From Nymphaea colorata (taxonomy: Eukaryota > Streptophyta > Magnoliopsida > Nymphaeales > Nymphaeaceae), in contig NC_045148.1 of assembly GCF_008831285.2 (NCBI RefSeq), positions 7,011,001-7,075,000 of the forward strand: 64,000 nt of DNA, read 5' to 3'. The position numbers and the translations under genes were made by a program. Numbering within the stretch: the stretch's first letter is position 1; every line of letters starts with the position of its first letter. Below are positions 10,703 through 21,610 of the stretch, piece by piece. The notes below the pieces were generated by a model, which saw only the letters and a program-made list of their open reading frames with translations, was not told the origin of the DNA and searched no databases.

Positions 10703-11220
10703 TTGAAGTTGTCTCTTGGTAATGCTTGTTTTTTGTCGTTGTTTTGTTTTCTTCTTTTTCTTGATCTAATGTGATTCTAGTGTCTGTTTCAGTTGCCTCT
10801 TGCAGTTTTCTGTTTTGATGTCAAGTGTTCATGACTCATGCTTGTGTGAAGAGCTTCTATATGAAGTGAGTATGTGAATTCGAGTTAGTGATATCGTTTC
10901 TTAACTTTCCTTTAACTCTTAAGAGCAGTATTTTAAATTTGGCAATAATGTGACATAGCCTTTTTTTTCTATGTTATTCAGGAGGTGGCTGTTATTGTGG
11001 CTAGAGGAAGGGATGATTCATTTTCAAGTTTTGGTTTCTTGAGAGTTGAGAGGAGAGAGGGTTCTCAAAACATTTGTTTACATGTTTTTACATACTTATG
11101 AACAAGCTATTTATGTAGAAGTCCCATTCATTTGGAATGAATTTGATGGACTAGTTTTCTGCACTGTCATTTTATTTGTTTATGATATACTGTATGAAAC
11201 TTTGTAACTTGTAAGTTCAG
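10703..11220. other. Sequence between the hAT relic and exon-like blocks
   Basis: AT-rich, without a recognised gene. A short open stretch near 10981-11075 (reading VAVIVARGRDDSFSSFGF) is not identifiable. It may be hAT 3' sequence or an intron of captured gene DNA. Confidence 0.4.
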
Positions 11221-11515
11221 AAGTCCATCAGGGATCTACTGTTCTTGGAATCGCTATGGTTGTGAACTTGCGGTGGCTGAGGAATTGGGACTTGAGATGG
11301 CAATTCGCTCATATGTGAAAGGTAGCCAACTATCATACCTTTTATAGTTTATGTTTCTTTCTATATTTCTTTAAAGAAAGTGTAGTTTGTATTATTAGTT
11401 TTAAATTCTGGATATTTTCCATATTCTTCACTTTAATGCAGTTCCCCTTATTGCAGCTCGTTGCAATGACAGCAACCATGCTACAGCTGTTGACCATGCC
11501 AGCTATTCTGCTAAT
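11221..11515 (+). pseudogene. Two exon-like blocks of an unidentified gene
   Basis: Block 1 (11221-11321) is preceded by TTCAG and followed by GTAGCC. It reads GIYCSWNRYGCELAVAEELG and continues to SYVK. Block 2 (11442-11515) is preceded by TTTAATGCAG and followed by GTGAGT, and reads PLIAARCNDSNHATAVDHAS. The splice phases agree, so joining the blocks keeps one open frame across the intron. I do not recognise the protein. The blocks are not clearly part of the GDI gene that follows, although CNDSNH loosely resembles a GDI segment. They may be part of the same captured or truncated gene DNA. Confidence 0.35.
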
Positions 11516-12182
11516 GTGAGTACAGGGTGTAATAGGATTTAGTATAATTTATCGCTTTCCTTGTATTATATGATCTAATGGCCTTAGATCTAGTTGAGTT
11601 GAGTCACTGGGTTACACAAATCAGCATCTGACTTCATGTCTACCTGGTCCTTGTTGGTGAATGCGTAGACGCAGTTGGTGAAAAACACAAGTTTGTGTCA
11701 AAAAATAGATTCACTTGGTTAAGACTTGATCTCTGAAGGCTTAGTCACCTTAGTGTGCTATATTATTTTCATGAAACAAGGAACTTTGGGCATACTGGAA
11801 ATGCTAGCTAATTGTATTTGCTTATTCAGAACTGAGTCAAAAATTGTCCTTGAGAAAATAATTGGTGGATGTGTTCATTGTTGCATTTCTTGCCTGTTTA
11901 ATCAAGTGATTCAGTACTGAGATCTATGTTGTCTGATATTCATTAAAAATAGGTTTATAACATATTGTCATAATAGATTCATTACTTGTGTTTAAAAATC
12001 TGAATGATCAAGGCTTCCTTTTTCTTTCCCCTTTTTTGTCTGACTTCTCTTAAGTTATTTTGCATCATTAATTGAATGTTCTTTGTTGGTGCTTGGGATG
12101 GTAAATTCTTAATAAGCCTTATGAGGGACTAAGTTCTTGAGAAGCCTTATGGGGGACTAAGTTCAGGCTTTGTTCTTGTTTG
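11516..12182. other. Non-coding DNA between exon-like blocks and the GDI fragment
   Basis: AT-rich, intron-like, with no recognised coding sequence. A short near-duplication (TTATGAGGGACTAAGTTC / TTATGGGGGACTAAGTTC) lies at about 12118-12166. Confidence 0.4.
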
Positions 12183-13608
12183 CTTTATGCAAAATCTTTG
12201 GCACGCTTTCAAGGGGGTTCACCTTACATTTATCCTCTGTATGGACTGGGAGAGCTTCCCAGGTTTCTCTCAATTCTTAACTTGCAAAATTTTAAGTTTC
12301 TTCTCTTAATGCTTAGCCATATTAAATTAACAAGATATGTAGGCATTTGCTCGTCTAAGTGCTGCGTATGGGGGAACCTACATGCTGAACAAGCCTGAGT
12401 GCAAGGTACTCGATCTTTCTTCCGCTAATGTTGAGACGTTGAAGTTTGGTTTAAACTGACATTTGATAATCATAAGAACCTAGAGGACCAACTCCCTGAA
12501 CTTTGCCTTGTCAGAATTATAAGCAGAGATGCAACAGTCCTTGTCATTTTTTTGTTTTCTCTTTAATGTATATGCTGTGTTGATATATTTCTTATGTATT
12601 CTTGTTGTTCAGATTTTGTGTTGATTCCTTCTCTGGAATTTTGATTTTCTTTTCATATTTAGCAAAGATCTTTTGTTATGTATAAGAATGTTCATGAAAT
12701 AGGTAAAATTCGTTAGCTAGTCATGGACCTTTCAAAAACTAACTAACATATGGTACCTTTTGCAGGTGGAATTTGATGAAAGTGGAAATGCTTTTGGCGT
12801 GACATCTGAAGGTGAAACTGCTAAGTGCAAGAAAGTTGTATGCGATCCATCTTATTTACCAAACAAGGTAAACATTTTCCAGCATCCAGTCTCAGCTTTT
12901 TGCTTCAAGTTGTTTTTTTCTTTTTCATGACCGACTTTTAATTACCATTTTTTGAATTTAACAGGTTAAAAGGGTTGGGAAGGTTGCCCGGGCTATTTGT
13001 ATAATGAATCATCTCATTCCAAATACAAATGATTCACACTCAGTACAAGTTATTCTGCCTCAGAAACAACTTGAACGCAAATCAGACATGTAGGCATTTA
13101 ACTTTTGAAGTGCTTGTGACACCAGTTGCAGTCATTATGTGTTTTCAGCAATATTTATTTCGGCTGCATGTCCAAGTTTTTTACTTGCTTCATTGCTTGT
13201 CTACATTTTTAGCTGGAGTTGCTGTTCCTCAGCAATACTCCACCATTAGATTCTCAAGTTCGGTTTGTGGATCACTGGCCTAACCATAAGCAATGAAAAT
13301 TTTGTAACTCTATTGTCCATCAGTAAAAGCATTTTCATCAAGTGCAAGGTCAACACTGATCACACACTCTAGGGCCAAGGAGATGGTTAAACTGTAAATG
13401 GTTGCATGGTAGAGTCGGAAAACTTTCCCTTAAGAGTGTTAGTTCCATTATTTCACCAATCACTGAAGATGACTTTGATATTCATGCGTAGAACTTATTC
13501 TTATGTTATGTTGGTTACAGGTATCTCTTCTGTTGCTCCTACTCTCAAAACATAGCACCAAAAGGAAAATATATAATGTTCATAAGATCTGACTCCCAAC
13601 CCATATAA
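12183..13608 (+). pseudogene. Rab GDP-dissociation inhibitor, five-exon fragment
   Basis: Rab GDI extracts prenylated GDP-bound Rab GTPases from membranes and recycles them in the cytosol. Five consecutive internal exons are recognisable: 12183-12262 (LYAKSLARFQGGSPYIYPLY), 12343-12405 (AFARLSAAYGGTYMLNKPEC), 12766-12867 (VEFDESGN through CDPSYLPNK), 12965-13089 (VKRVGKVARAICIMNHLIPN through KQLERKSDM) and 13521-13608 (YLFCCSYSQNIAPKGKY). Introns keep GT-AG ends. The gene is broken: the N-terminal half and the C-terminal region are missing, the first exon has lost its acceptor AG, one base is missing at the exon 1/2 junction (LPQA expected), and exon 5 runs into TAA at 13606. The retained introns show it came from genomic DNA, not mRNA. 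It lies just downstream of the hAT relic. Confidence 0.85.
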
Positions 13609-14046
13609 TGTTTAATTTTGTCAACTCAAATAGGACCTATTATTATTATTATTTTTTTAAGTTGAAGTTTTTTCAGGAAATCATAGGCAAAAAATAATTA
13701 TGAGGATAAACATTAATGGGACATTTGATTTCCTTGGTAACGAGTTAATCGAGCCTTGATCGACCTCGATAAGGATGAGTACCAAACGAGTTTATTGAGC
13801 CTTAATTGAGCTCCATAAGGATGAGTATCAAACGAGTTTATCGAGCTCGAGCTCAACAAGTAAGAATGAGTAGTTAAACGAGCTTAATCGAGTCGAGCTC
13901 GAGCTCGACAAGTGACTATCGAGTCGAGCTCGAGCCAGGATAGTCGAGCTATATTCGATCTCGAGCCGAGTCGAGCTCGTGTCTTACTTAGTCGAGCGGA
14001 GTTCGAGCTGACCGAGCTCGGGCTCGACTCGGCTCGTGTTCTGCCC
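13609..14046. repeat. Dispersed TCGAGC/GAGCTCGA-rich repeat
   Basis: After about 120 bp of AT-rich DNA, about 13735-14040 is packed with GAGCTCGA, TCGAGC and AACGAG words, including two near-repeats of AAGGATGAGTA.CAAACGAG. Related stretches occur at 30610-31015, 36250-36450 and 62030-62415. This is a degenerate element family without coding capacity. Confidence 0.6.
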
Positions 14047-15629
14047 TATATAACATTCACCAAAACTACATAAGAATCACATAAAACCCAAACTTTTTGC
14101 ACTCATTGAATATGAAAGCCCACATATTAGGAGTATTTTAGATGAAATGACCAATTAGAATTATCCTAAGGCTTGTAATGGACTACCTGATAGGCCAGCA
14201 AGAAGCATTTTAATTAAATTGAATGGTCTTGTAAATGCCCCTTATAGTTTAGATAGCAGCCTACTAATAACATGCATTATGCAATTCACGGTAATGTGAT
14301 CTATAAATTCATAAGGGCTATTGCATAGAGATTTTGCTAATGCTCCTCGTAGTCTTCCATTTGAAAAAAGTATTTCAAATGCATTCACATTGCCCTTATT
14401 GGCAATACCATAGTAATTCTTGAAAAGTAATTCACATTAGAGCTAGGGCAACTCCCCTTTCGACACCTTTAATTTTTTGAAATCAAAGCTGCGAAGAATC
14501 TATTTCTGTATTCACTCAAGGCCCACAATCAACTGAAAAAGATGACAACTAAGAAAATTACCTTTAGAAAAAGAACAACATTACTACAAGAAGATAATAT
14601 GCTAAGCTAAAATTCTATCATCTTTTGATTATTAATGCCATCTTTGCAGATTCCATAAATGACATATTCCTCATCTTACGAGAAGCATAGCTATGAAAGG
14701 CATAGGCGTCTTTCAACCACGGAACTCGTAATTTTGATGGTCACAGTTTTTCAAGGAGAGATATAATAAGCGAAGATTTATTAGAGAAAAAAAGAGATCC
14801 TACCACTTTCTATAGATAATTCTTAACATTAGGCTGCCCCAGAAAATTTTCTCCAAATTGAATTAAAAATTTGGTTACAAGGTGGGATTTTTAAATAATA
14901 TGTGTATGATTGTCCGGAAAAACTATGAAAATTACCTGAGCTGAAAGACTGTCAGAAAGAAACAAAAAAAAAGATTGTCATATAATCAAAGATGAGGAAG
15001 AACATTCAAGAAACTATTACCATCAGATACATCCACTCGTATGCAATTCATGTGATTTGCAACAGATGATCATTCTTCACCTCTTCAAATGATATTGCAA
15101 TTATTGAAAGAGATGCAAGCTCAAAGAGAAGGAGCTCTACCAATCTTATCCTAAGGACAGAAAACTGCATTCAGATCTCCAACGACAGACAGCTATGGGG
15201 TCTTTGCCAGCATCAACAACCCAATGAACATTTGAGAACGGAGAACTCTAGTAAGTAAAAGAATTGTAACCCAATAGCCACCATCTTCAATATAACAAAT
15301 TAAGGAGATGCAAAAATTGCTTGTCAATCACCTAATAGTTTCGTCTATCGAAGAAATTATGCTCATGATCATTATCAAAATGCTGAAAATTATGCTGGGT
15401 TTGACATCCCAAAGCCCTCTCACTTTCCATCCAATTATCCTCGTGAGTAGAAAAAAAATAAAGAAGCAGTACCATTCAAGCCATGTTCTTTGTTTCTGCA
15501 ACTGTTTCAAAGACCCAAGGTTTCTTGTTGTTCCACTTCGCCTGTATGAAGCAAGGGCCGCCATGTTTGTCGAAAGAAATATTTACAAACACTAGAAGAC
15601 AATCAATGGAAGCATAGCCATAGTATATA
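14047..15629. repeat. Segmental duplication copy A'
   Basis: Direct repeat of 7510-9276, with scattered substitutions and indels. It continues without a break past 15629 into the conserved 3' flank and coding region of sHSP-3, so this copy preserves the original arrangement. Confidence 0.8.
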
Positions 15630-15824
15630 CAGTAGGAAACTCGCTTACATTCAGAGGGTTTCGTTACAGATCGACTCCCATATCAAGTCACCTCAAGTCC
15701 TGATGGAAACGAAAAAGATGACAGAAGGAGATACAGTAGAGGCATGACACGAACAACCAACACAACTAGTTTATCAAGGCCAGAAAACAGAGCAGAAACA
15801 GAAACCACAGAGAAGCACTATTTC
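15630..15824 (-). other. Proximal 3' flank of sHSP-3
   Basis: Shared with sHSP-2 and, less closely, with sHSP-4: GAGGCATGACACGAACA, CTAGTTTATCAAGGCCAG and AGAAACCACAG. In gene orientation this is the 3' UTR and immediate downstream DNA. Confidence 0.6.
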
Positions 15825-16319
15825 TCAAGCCACCTTGACCTCGATGGTCTTGGGTTTCTTGGGCTCAGGACGCGGCACCTTCTGCACCGTCACGGTGAGC
15901 ACGCCGTCTCGATACTCAGCCGAAATGGCATCAACGTTGGCGTTCTTGGGCAGGTTGAATTTCCTCATGAACTTCCCCACCCTCCGCTCCATCCTCAAGT
16001 ACTTCACCTCCGCCTCATCCTTCTCCTTCTCCTTGTGTTTTTGCTGTTGCTCCTCCCTCTTCCTCTCGCCGCTGATGCTGAGAACATTCCCCTCCTCGAT
16101 CTGGACCCTGATGTCGCCGGATTTGAGCCCCGGCATGTCGAGGACGAAGACATAGGAGGAAGGGTACTCCTTGACGTCGGCAGGCGTGGAGGCCATCGCC
16201 TTGGTGTCGCGCACGTAGCTGCGGGTGGGCGCATTCAGCAGCTTCTCCATCTCCTCCGGCACGCTCATCAGCTGGTTGAGCGTCGACAGCAGCGGCTGCT
16301 CCACCATCACCACATCCAT
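15825..16319 (-). CDS. Class II cytosolic small heat-shock protein (sHSP-3)
   Basis: 164-aa intronless gene. The open frame extends 40 codons upstream, but alignment with the paralogues places the start at MDVVMVEQP (ATG at 16317-16319). The upstream extension corresponds to the leader, which follows the TATA box. Class II features are the [20 protein letters not shown] arm, the alpha-crystallin domain (about residues 46-148: [43 protein letters not shown]) and a C-terminal I-x-V in KTIEVKVA. Relative to the sisters it has VPRPEP where the others have LPPPEP, and GDIRVQ where they have GEI(K/N)VQ. The charged loop is [14 protein letters not shown]. Predicted role is heat-induced cytosolic holdase. 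It is the only array member still attached to the long duplicated flank A'. Confidence 0.95.
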   Translation of the reverse strand: MDVVMVEQPLLSTLNQLMSVPEEMEKLLNAPTRSYVRDTKAMASTPADVKEYPSSYVFVLDMPGLKSGDIRVQIEEGNVLSISGERKREEQQQKHKEKEKDEAEVKYLRMERRVGKFMRKFNLPKNANVDAISAEYRDGVLTVTVQKVPRPEPKKPKTIEVKVA

Positions 16320-16454
16320 TTTCCTACAGCTTTTGCTTTTCCCCTTCTTGGTGATGCGGAATTGGTTTCTGCGTCTGCAAATGGAGATTAGAGAGCGCGC
16401 TCGCGAATCTTGGGGTTTGATCGAGCGATTGTTGACCACAAGTGCATCGGCCCA

Positions 16455-16532
16455 ATTTATAAGGGAATCGGAGAGGTTGCAGAGAGAACTAGAAGGTGCT
16501 CATGGAAGGAGACGGTGATTTCCCGAAGCTTC
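16455..16532 (-). promoter_or_regulatory. sHSP-3 heat-shock promoter (TATA and HSE)
   Basis: TATAAAT on the minus strand at 16455-16461, about 136 bp upstream of the ATG. Three perfect HSE units, TTCccGAAgcTTC, lie at 16520-16532, followed by an imperfect TTTC extension. Position and sequence match the sHSP-2 site. Confidence 0.8.
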
Positions 16533-16689
16533 TTTCTTGCATCTCGAGATTTTTGGAGCATTCCGTATTGCTTGGTCGCAGCAAAAGAATCTTCTCGAGG
16601 GTTTGCTTGGCCTTTGGACCGCCTTCTTCTCCAACTTTGCCTCATCGTGTGCATCCTGGACAGAACTATATTTGCAGAGAACCGCTGAA

Positions 16690-17000
16690 CAGGTGTAACT
16701 GCACTGTTTGATTTACAATTTGAATTCATTCCGCTACTTTTAGATTTAATAAATTAAGCTCAGATCCGTAGTTCTCCAATTTGAGTTCAATCTGATCTGC
16801 TATGTTTATAATTGATAAACCAAGCTAAGATCCAAATATGCATTTGGAATAAGTTTGCAACTCGACTTCCCGGAATTTGGACCAATATTTATTTTGTTGA
16901 TTTTATTCACACAAATAAGCTAAAATGAGATATAAAAACAATGCCACGTTTTCCATCGTTTTCTTGTCATGAAATACCATGTAACGTAGATGCTGTCTCA
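16690..17000. repeat. Degenerate repeat upstream of sHSP-3
   Basis: Two rough repeats of CAATTTGA.TTCA...TAATAAATTAAGCTCAGATCC (about 16706-16770 and 16778-16850) are related to 2390-2500 upstream of sHSP-1, including AAGATCCAAATATGCATTT. This is old shared upstream sequence of the array or a dispersed element. Confidence 0.45.
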
Positions 17001-17610
17001 AGGTTCAACATTTTGAGTGATCGGTTTCAGAATTCAGATTTGGCTTTGGATAAAGAATTTCAGTTGTTCTAGATATAATAGATCCATAGTAACGGGCAAC
17101 ATTTTGAGACTGATTTTTCCAGCCTTTATATTTTTTTCTCACTCTCTCACCTACTCTTTTGTTCATTGCTTTCTTCTTTTATATTCTTTATATTTTTTCA
17201 CAATTATTCTCTTTTTTATACTACTGTTAGTAGATCATAGAAAAGGAACGTTACTTAAAAAAAACCACTCTCAAATTGGGACTAGATTTAATAAATTCCT
17301 TCTTATGCTTATCACCTTTTATTAAGAAAAGGATAAGCATAGATCTCTTTATGCGAAAATAAGGCTGTTTAAGTGCAGTAAATGCAGTAAAAGACTGACA
17401 GATTTCTAATGTACTCAAAAAAGCGTTGTGGCATAATGTATGGTGCAACCAAACAAAACCGAGGTTTCCATCACTTCCTCATATATGAGATCCAAGGTTT
17501 TAGTTCACTGAGGATCTCATATCACAATACATGAAGTCACATAAATTCTTATGGAACCTCCAAATTAAATCCAATTTATATGAGGATCCTGTTTTTCTTT
17601 TTTTTTTTTG
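17001..17610. other. Intergenic DNA, nothing recognised
   Basis: AT-rich, no coding similarity. An inverted pair CTTCTTATGCTTATC...AAGGATAAGCATAGA (about 17298-17345) could form a small hairpin. Confidence 0.45.
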
Positions 17611-17619
17611 TATATATGG

Positions 17620-17900
17620 AATCTAGGCTTGGGCATTGCCCGATAAGAGTCGGGCCTGGCAGGCCCATGCCTGAAACCCAAGCGCAGGCCCGGCCTGGTT
17701 AAAATAAATTTTTTAAATATAAAATATTTTTTTAAAAATAAAATATATATTATTAATAAAATGAAAATAATTTCGAAAACTTTCTGGTCCAATCGAACCA
17801 TATCGGGCAGACTTGTGCTGCCTTTTTCGGACCCGAACCAGGGCCCGATCGAGCCGGGTACAAGGTACCCATCGGGCTAGCAGCCCACCTCTACTAGAAT
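17620..17900. mobile_element. MITE-like element with GGCCCG-rich ends
   Basis: GC-rich ends (GGGCATTGCCCGATAAGAG at 17629 and GGGCCCGATCGAGCCGGG near 17841) flank an AT-rich core of TTTTTAAAAATAAAATATAT type. The arrangement resembles small non-autonomous insertions, but clean terminal repeats are not resolved by eye. Confidence 0.4.
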
Positions 17901-18955
17901 CTAGTCCTTGTTTACTTGCGGGTTCCATCTAAAAGGGATTTCACATTCGAGGCACACAAGAATCGGGAAGTAGCATAAAAACTAAGGTGTCTCTTAATAT
18001 CAATGTATGTATAACAATATGGGCATAATGTTTCTGTCTATTACCAAACAAACCAAACAAGAGAAAAAAGAGATGGACATAATGTTTCTCTGTCTATGAC
18101 CAAACAAGAGAAAGAAAGAGAGCTGGACCGAAGCTATGCAGATGATTTTATAAAAACATTAATATATATGTAAACTCTGTATGTATTTGAAAACATTTTA
18201 TGAAAGTGAATTAATGAAATTAATTATCTATTTCTGATGAGATCTGATATACAATTACTTTTTTGAATATCAGTGCGTTTAGCTTGTATAATAACCTTTT
18301 GTGTATGAAAAAATCTTATTTAGTTTAAAAGAGAGTCAAAGTTGATTTGTTGTGATTCATTAAGTCGTCACCTAAGAACTGATTACTAAAAAGTAATATG
18401 ATATCATGCCAACGTTGAAATTAACCACCATTAATTCTTCTTGGAAATACCATGGCACTTTAACTCAGAGTGCAAGAAACTATCCAGCAATGCAAAATCC
18501 TCTATTTTTAAGGGTGAAACCGAATCATATTTAGAGACCCAACTGTTTGAATTTAAAAAAAAAAATTAGGATTGAAAACATGGAGTTTGGAAAGTTAATC
18601 ACAAACTATTTGCATGACAGATGGATAGAGAAAGAGTGAGTTGACATGACTTGCTTAGAAATTTTGATGCTAAGAGCATACCAATCCAGTGCCCGACCCA
18701 ATGCTCAGCCTTATGTCAAAGAAAGAAAACATTCATTTCAACATTTCGGAAGATAATCCTCTCACAAGATGTTATGAATTTAGGGTTTTGAATAAGTTTG
18801 GGGCAATAGTCCTTTCTTTTTGAGCTTGATTTATCAATTAAGAGTTCTTATTTCAATCTGAATTCCATATTATTTAGAAATATCATATCATTCATGCATA
18901 AATATATGTTTTGCTTTGTTCTACTTTCAGTAATGTGCTTCATGGTGTACATTTT
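17901..18955. other. Intergenic DNA with a short tandem duplication
   Basis: No gene seen. An imperfect duplication of about 55 bp at about 18020-18110 repeats GG.CATAATGTTTCT and CCAAACAAGAGAAA. Confidence 0.5.
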
Positions 18956-18959
18956 ATGT

Positions 18960-19410
18960 AGTTTGCTTTCGGGGTGGAGTCAAGGTAGGGCCCGGGCCCT
19001 AGCTCTACTCATTTTTTTTTTTAAATTTCACTTGTTCTATATAAAAAAATTTGAAAAATGATATTTCTGTTCTAATAAAAATTTCGAAACTTTTATGGAG
19101 CCCGCCTCATGAAAATTTTTCCGGCGCCACCCCTGGTTTCATTCACTTCAAAATGCACATAATAGAGGAAGATAAAGCTAAATAAAACTGATGTAGCATA
19201 TGACCCGAGCTGACCACGGTACAAAAGAGTAGTTTGGAGCGGCTGGTGTTTAGAGGGAAGCCTTGCTAAAACTTTTTTCAGGGGGGCTTATTGTGGTTTT
19301 AGAAACTTTCACAGGGGCCAAACTAACTTTTTTGGAAACATTACATGTAGAGTTTTAAAATCTAGGGGGCTCATGGCCCCTCCTAGTCTCTCCCTGGCTC
19401 CGCCACCGGT
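18960..19410. mobile_element. Two small repeats with GGCTCCGCCAC-type ends
   Basis: A first unit runs from GGGGTGGAGTCAAGG (about 18970) to GGCGCCACCCCTGG (about 19121). A second ends in CCCTGGCTCCGCCACCGG near 19390. Related ends are seen at 34473 (GCGGCGGAGCCAAGG), 52722 (GCTCCGCCCCTGG) and 58770/58870. These look like dispersed non-autonomous elements. Confidence 0.4.
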
Positions 19411-19804
19411 ATAAAGACATATACATCAGGCCATATACCGGGCTTAAAACTATTTATCCAAATATCCAAGCAAGCCCTTTGGAAGGCTAGATCTATCATT
19501 ATTCTTGGTGCATTCCGGTTTTCGATTTAGCTCGGCGATGCTCGTGGGGTTAGAGGAGAAATCTTCTTCTCCACTGCGTCAACTCTCATTGGTGAATAAA
19601 TTATGGTAAAACATGGCTACTTGTTAATTTGTTGGTGAATACATGTTTATATTCTTATATATTTGTCTGGAAATGCCTATAACTGAATCATTTTGTGCAT
19701 CTTGTTACCTATTGGATCACTTAAGTCTGTGCAGTTGCTTGTCCTTTGCATCAATGCTGTAATTTTTTACTGACAAAATTGGTTTTGGTTGTTACAAGCA
19801 CAAG

Positions 19805-19846
19805 TATGAAGTATGTGGCAGCATGTATGAAGTATGTGGCAGCATG
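19805..19846. repeat. 21-bp perfect tandem duplication
   Basis: Two identical copies of a 21-bp unit beginning TATGAAGTATGTGGCAGC. Confidence 0.9.
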
Positions 19847-20104
19847 ATAAATATCGTTCGATTAGTGATCGATGGCATACATTTGAAATGCGTGTAACAT
19901 ACAACTCAACGTTCTAGCCGATTTAGTATATGCTGGAATTTTATGTGATTCACATATGCTGTTTGAGTACTTGTTTATTATTGTTTTTGCTTTCATGTCA
20001 TTTGCTTGCTATTCATTTTGTTTTGTCTTCCTTTTTCTATTTTCAACCATTCTTTTTGTCATCCAAAGATTTCGATTGCCGTGTTTGCAGGCAAATGCTC
20101 TCTT

Positions 20105-20142
20105 ATATACATACATACATACATATATATATACATACATAC

Positions 20143-20179
<37 letters not shown>

Positions 20180-20180
20180 A
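20105..20180. repeat. (ATAC)n/(TA)n compound microsatellite
   Basis: Alternating ATACATACATAC and ATATATAT runs. The tyrosine/isoleucine-rich reading frames over it are artefacts. Confidence 0.9.
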
Positions 20181-21330
20181 GAGCAAACAGGCTGCATGTT
20201 ACAATGCATTTATTCTCAAAATTATTGAATGAAGCAACTGCATGGAAGGTTTTGCCATGCACGGATATGAACACCTATGTTCTCGAAACATCTGCTTTAA
20301 AACATTTAAACTGAAACGCATTGTTCTTCCATCAAACACCTTCATAGGACTTGTATTTTGAGTTTCATTATCACGGTTTCTACCTGCAAAAAAAAAAATA
20401 AAACCTAGACCCAGCAGGGAGGTATATTCTCTCCATAATGGTGAAAATAGACACAATAAATGCAAATTGATTTTGCTTTTCATGAGCTTCATGCTAATAG
20501 AAGAGATAAAAGGAGAGAAAGAGAGCCTCAACAGTCAATTCCAGCTAGAGGAGCATGGGTACAACCCATTTTCTTCTCCAGGATACTTAGTGCAACTGAA
20601 TTGCACAACATTGTGCAGATTTTCAGTCTGCAACTGCACTTGCATCAGTTTATTTGAATGTATGGGCAAGAGATCTTTGAAACCTGAAAACTTGATGACA
20701 GATGATCTCAGATTTCTCAAGTTAGACATGCTACATCTTATCTAAAGATCCAAAATAAGTTGAACATAATGATTGTGCTGTTGGAGAAAATTCAACACAG
20801 AAGCACAAGAGGTTAGTTAATGAAATATAACTGTGCATGATTTGCCTAACTTCTTTACACACGACCCTGTGAACAGAGTGACTACCAGCCATCTTTGTTG
20901 GAGAAATGCAAATGGGAGGCAGACAGATTTATCATGCCACAAAGCAGCATGAACATTTAAAGATCAGTCACCCTTTACATGCTTTAAAACGAAACAAGTC
21001 ATCCATCAACTTCTGATCTTATTAATCAACCAACGATCCAGAGGTCATTCTTTTGGCATGCCCTCGTGAAGAAAGCACAAAAGTTGGAACTGCATTCGCA
21101 CTTACGATGACGATACCATATTTTTTTGGTTGCTCAAAGAACCTTTGAGACAGACAACCAATCGAGCTCTAACTGTGAAGCCTTACTACAACCACAAAAC
21201 CCATACATTTTGACACAGCTCAAACAGGAGAATGGCAGTCCGGAAGAAACCCAATTTCAATGGCAAACAAAAGCGAGTAATTGCTTGTATGAAGCAAGCG
21301 CAACCATGCATCCCAAGAGGAGTGGTTTCT

Positions 21331-21610
21331 GCATTAAGCGAGGGCCACCATTTTGTTCAAAAGAAAGGGTCAGAAACATTAGACAAAAGTCAATTGAAGC
21401 ATCGCCACAGTATTTAGAGTATGAAACTAATTTAACATTCAGAAGCTTTTATTACGGATGGACACTCATGACAAATCATCTCACATCTGACGGAAACAAC
21501 AAAGATGAAAAAAGAGACGAATGAGGCATGACAGGAACAAGCAACAGAACTAGTATGCTAGGGCGAAAACAGAGCACAAACAGAGACCATAGATAGAGGA
21601 GCTCTATTTC
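21331..21610 (-). other. Conserved 3' flank of sHSP-4
   Basis: Related to the other sHSP flanks: GCGAGGGCCACCATTTTG, GTCAGAAACATTAGACAAAA, ATTCAGAAGC, GAGGCATGACAGGAACA and an ACTAGTATGCTAGGGC block. It is more diverged than the sHSP-2/sHSP-3 pair. Confidence 0.6.

Larger units (their letters stand above)
19411..21330. other. Intergenic DNA with microsatellites
   Basis: No gene recognised. A perfect 21-bp tandem duplication lies at 19805-19846 (TATGAAGTATGTGGCAGCATG twice). An ATAC/TA microsatellite lies at about 20105-20180. Confidence 0.55.

Noticed and set aside
12183-13608. A working Rab GDI gene
   Set aside because: The N- and C-terminal exons are absent, a one-base loss breaks the frame between the first two exons, and the last exon ends in a premature stop.
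20009-20314. Several overlapping Y/I-rich frames
   Set aside because: They translate ATAC/TA microsatellites. The same applies to 55628-56103 and 40512-40832.
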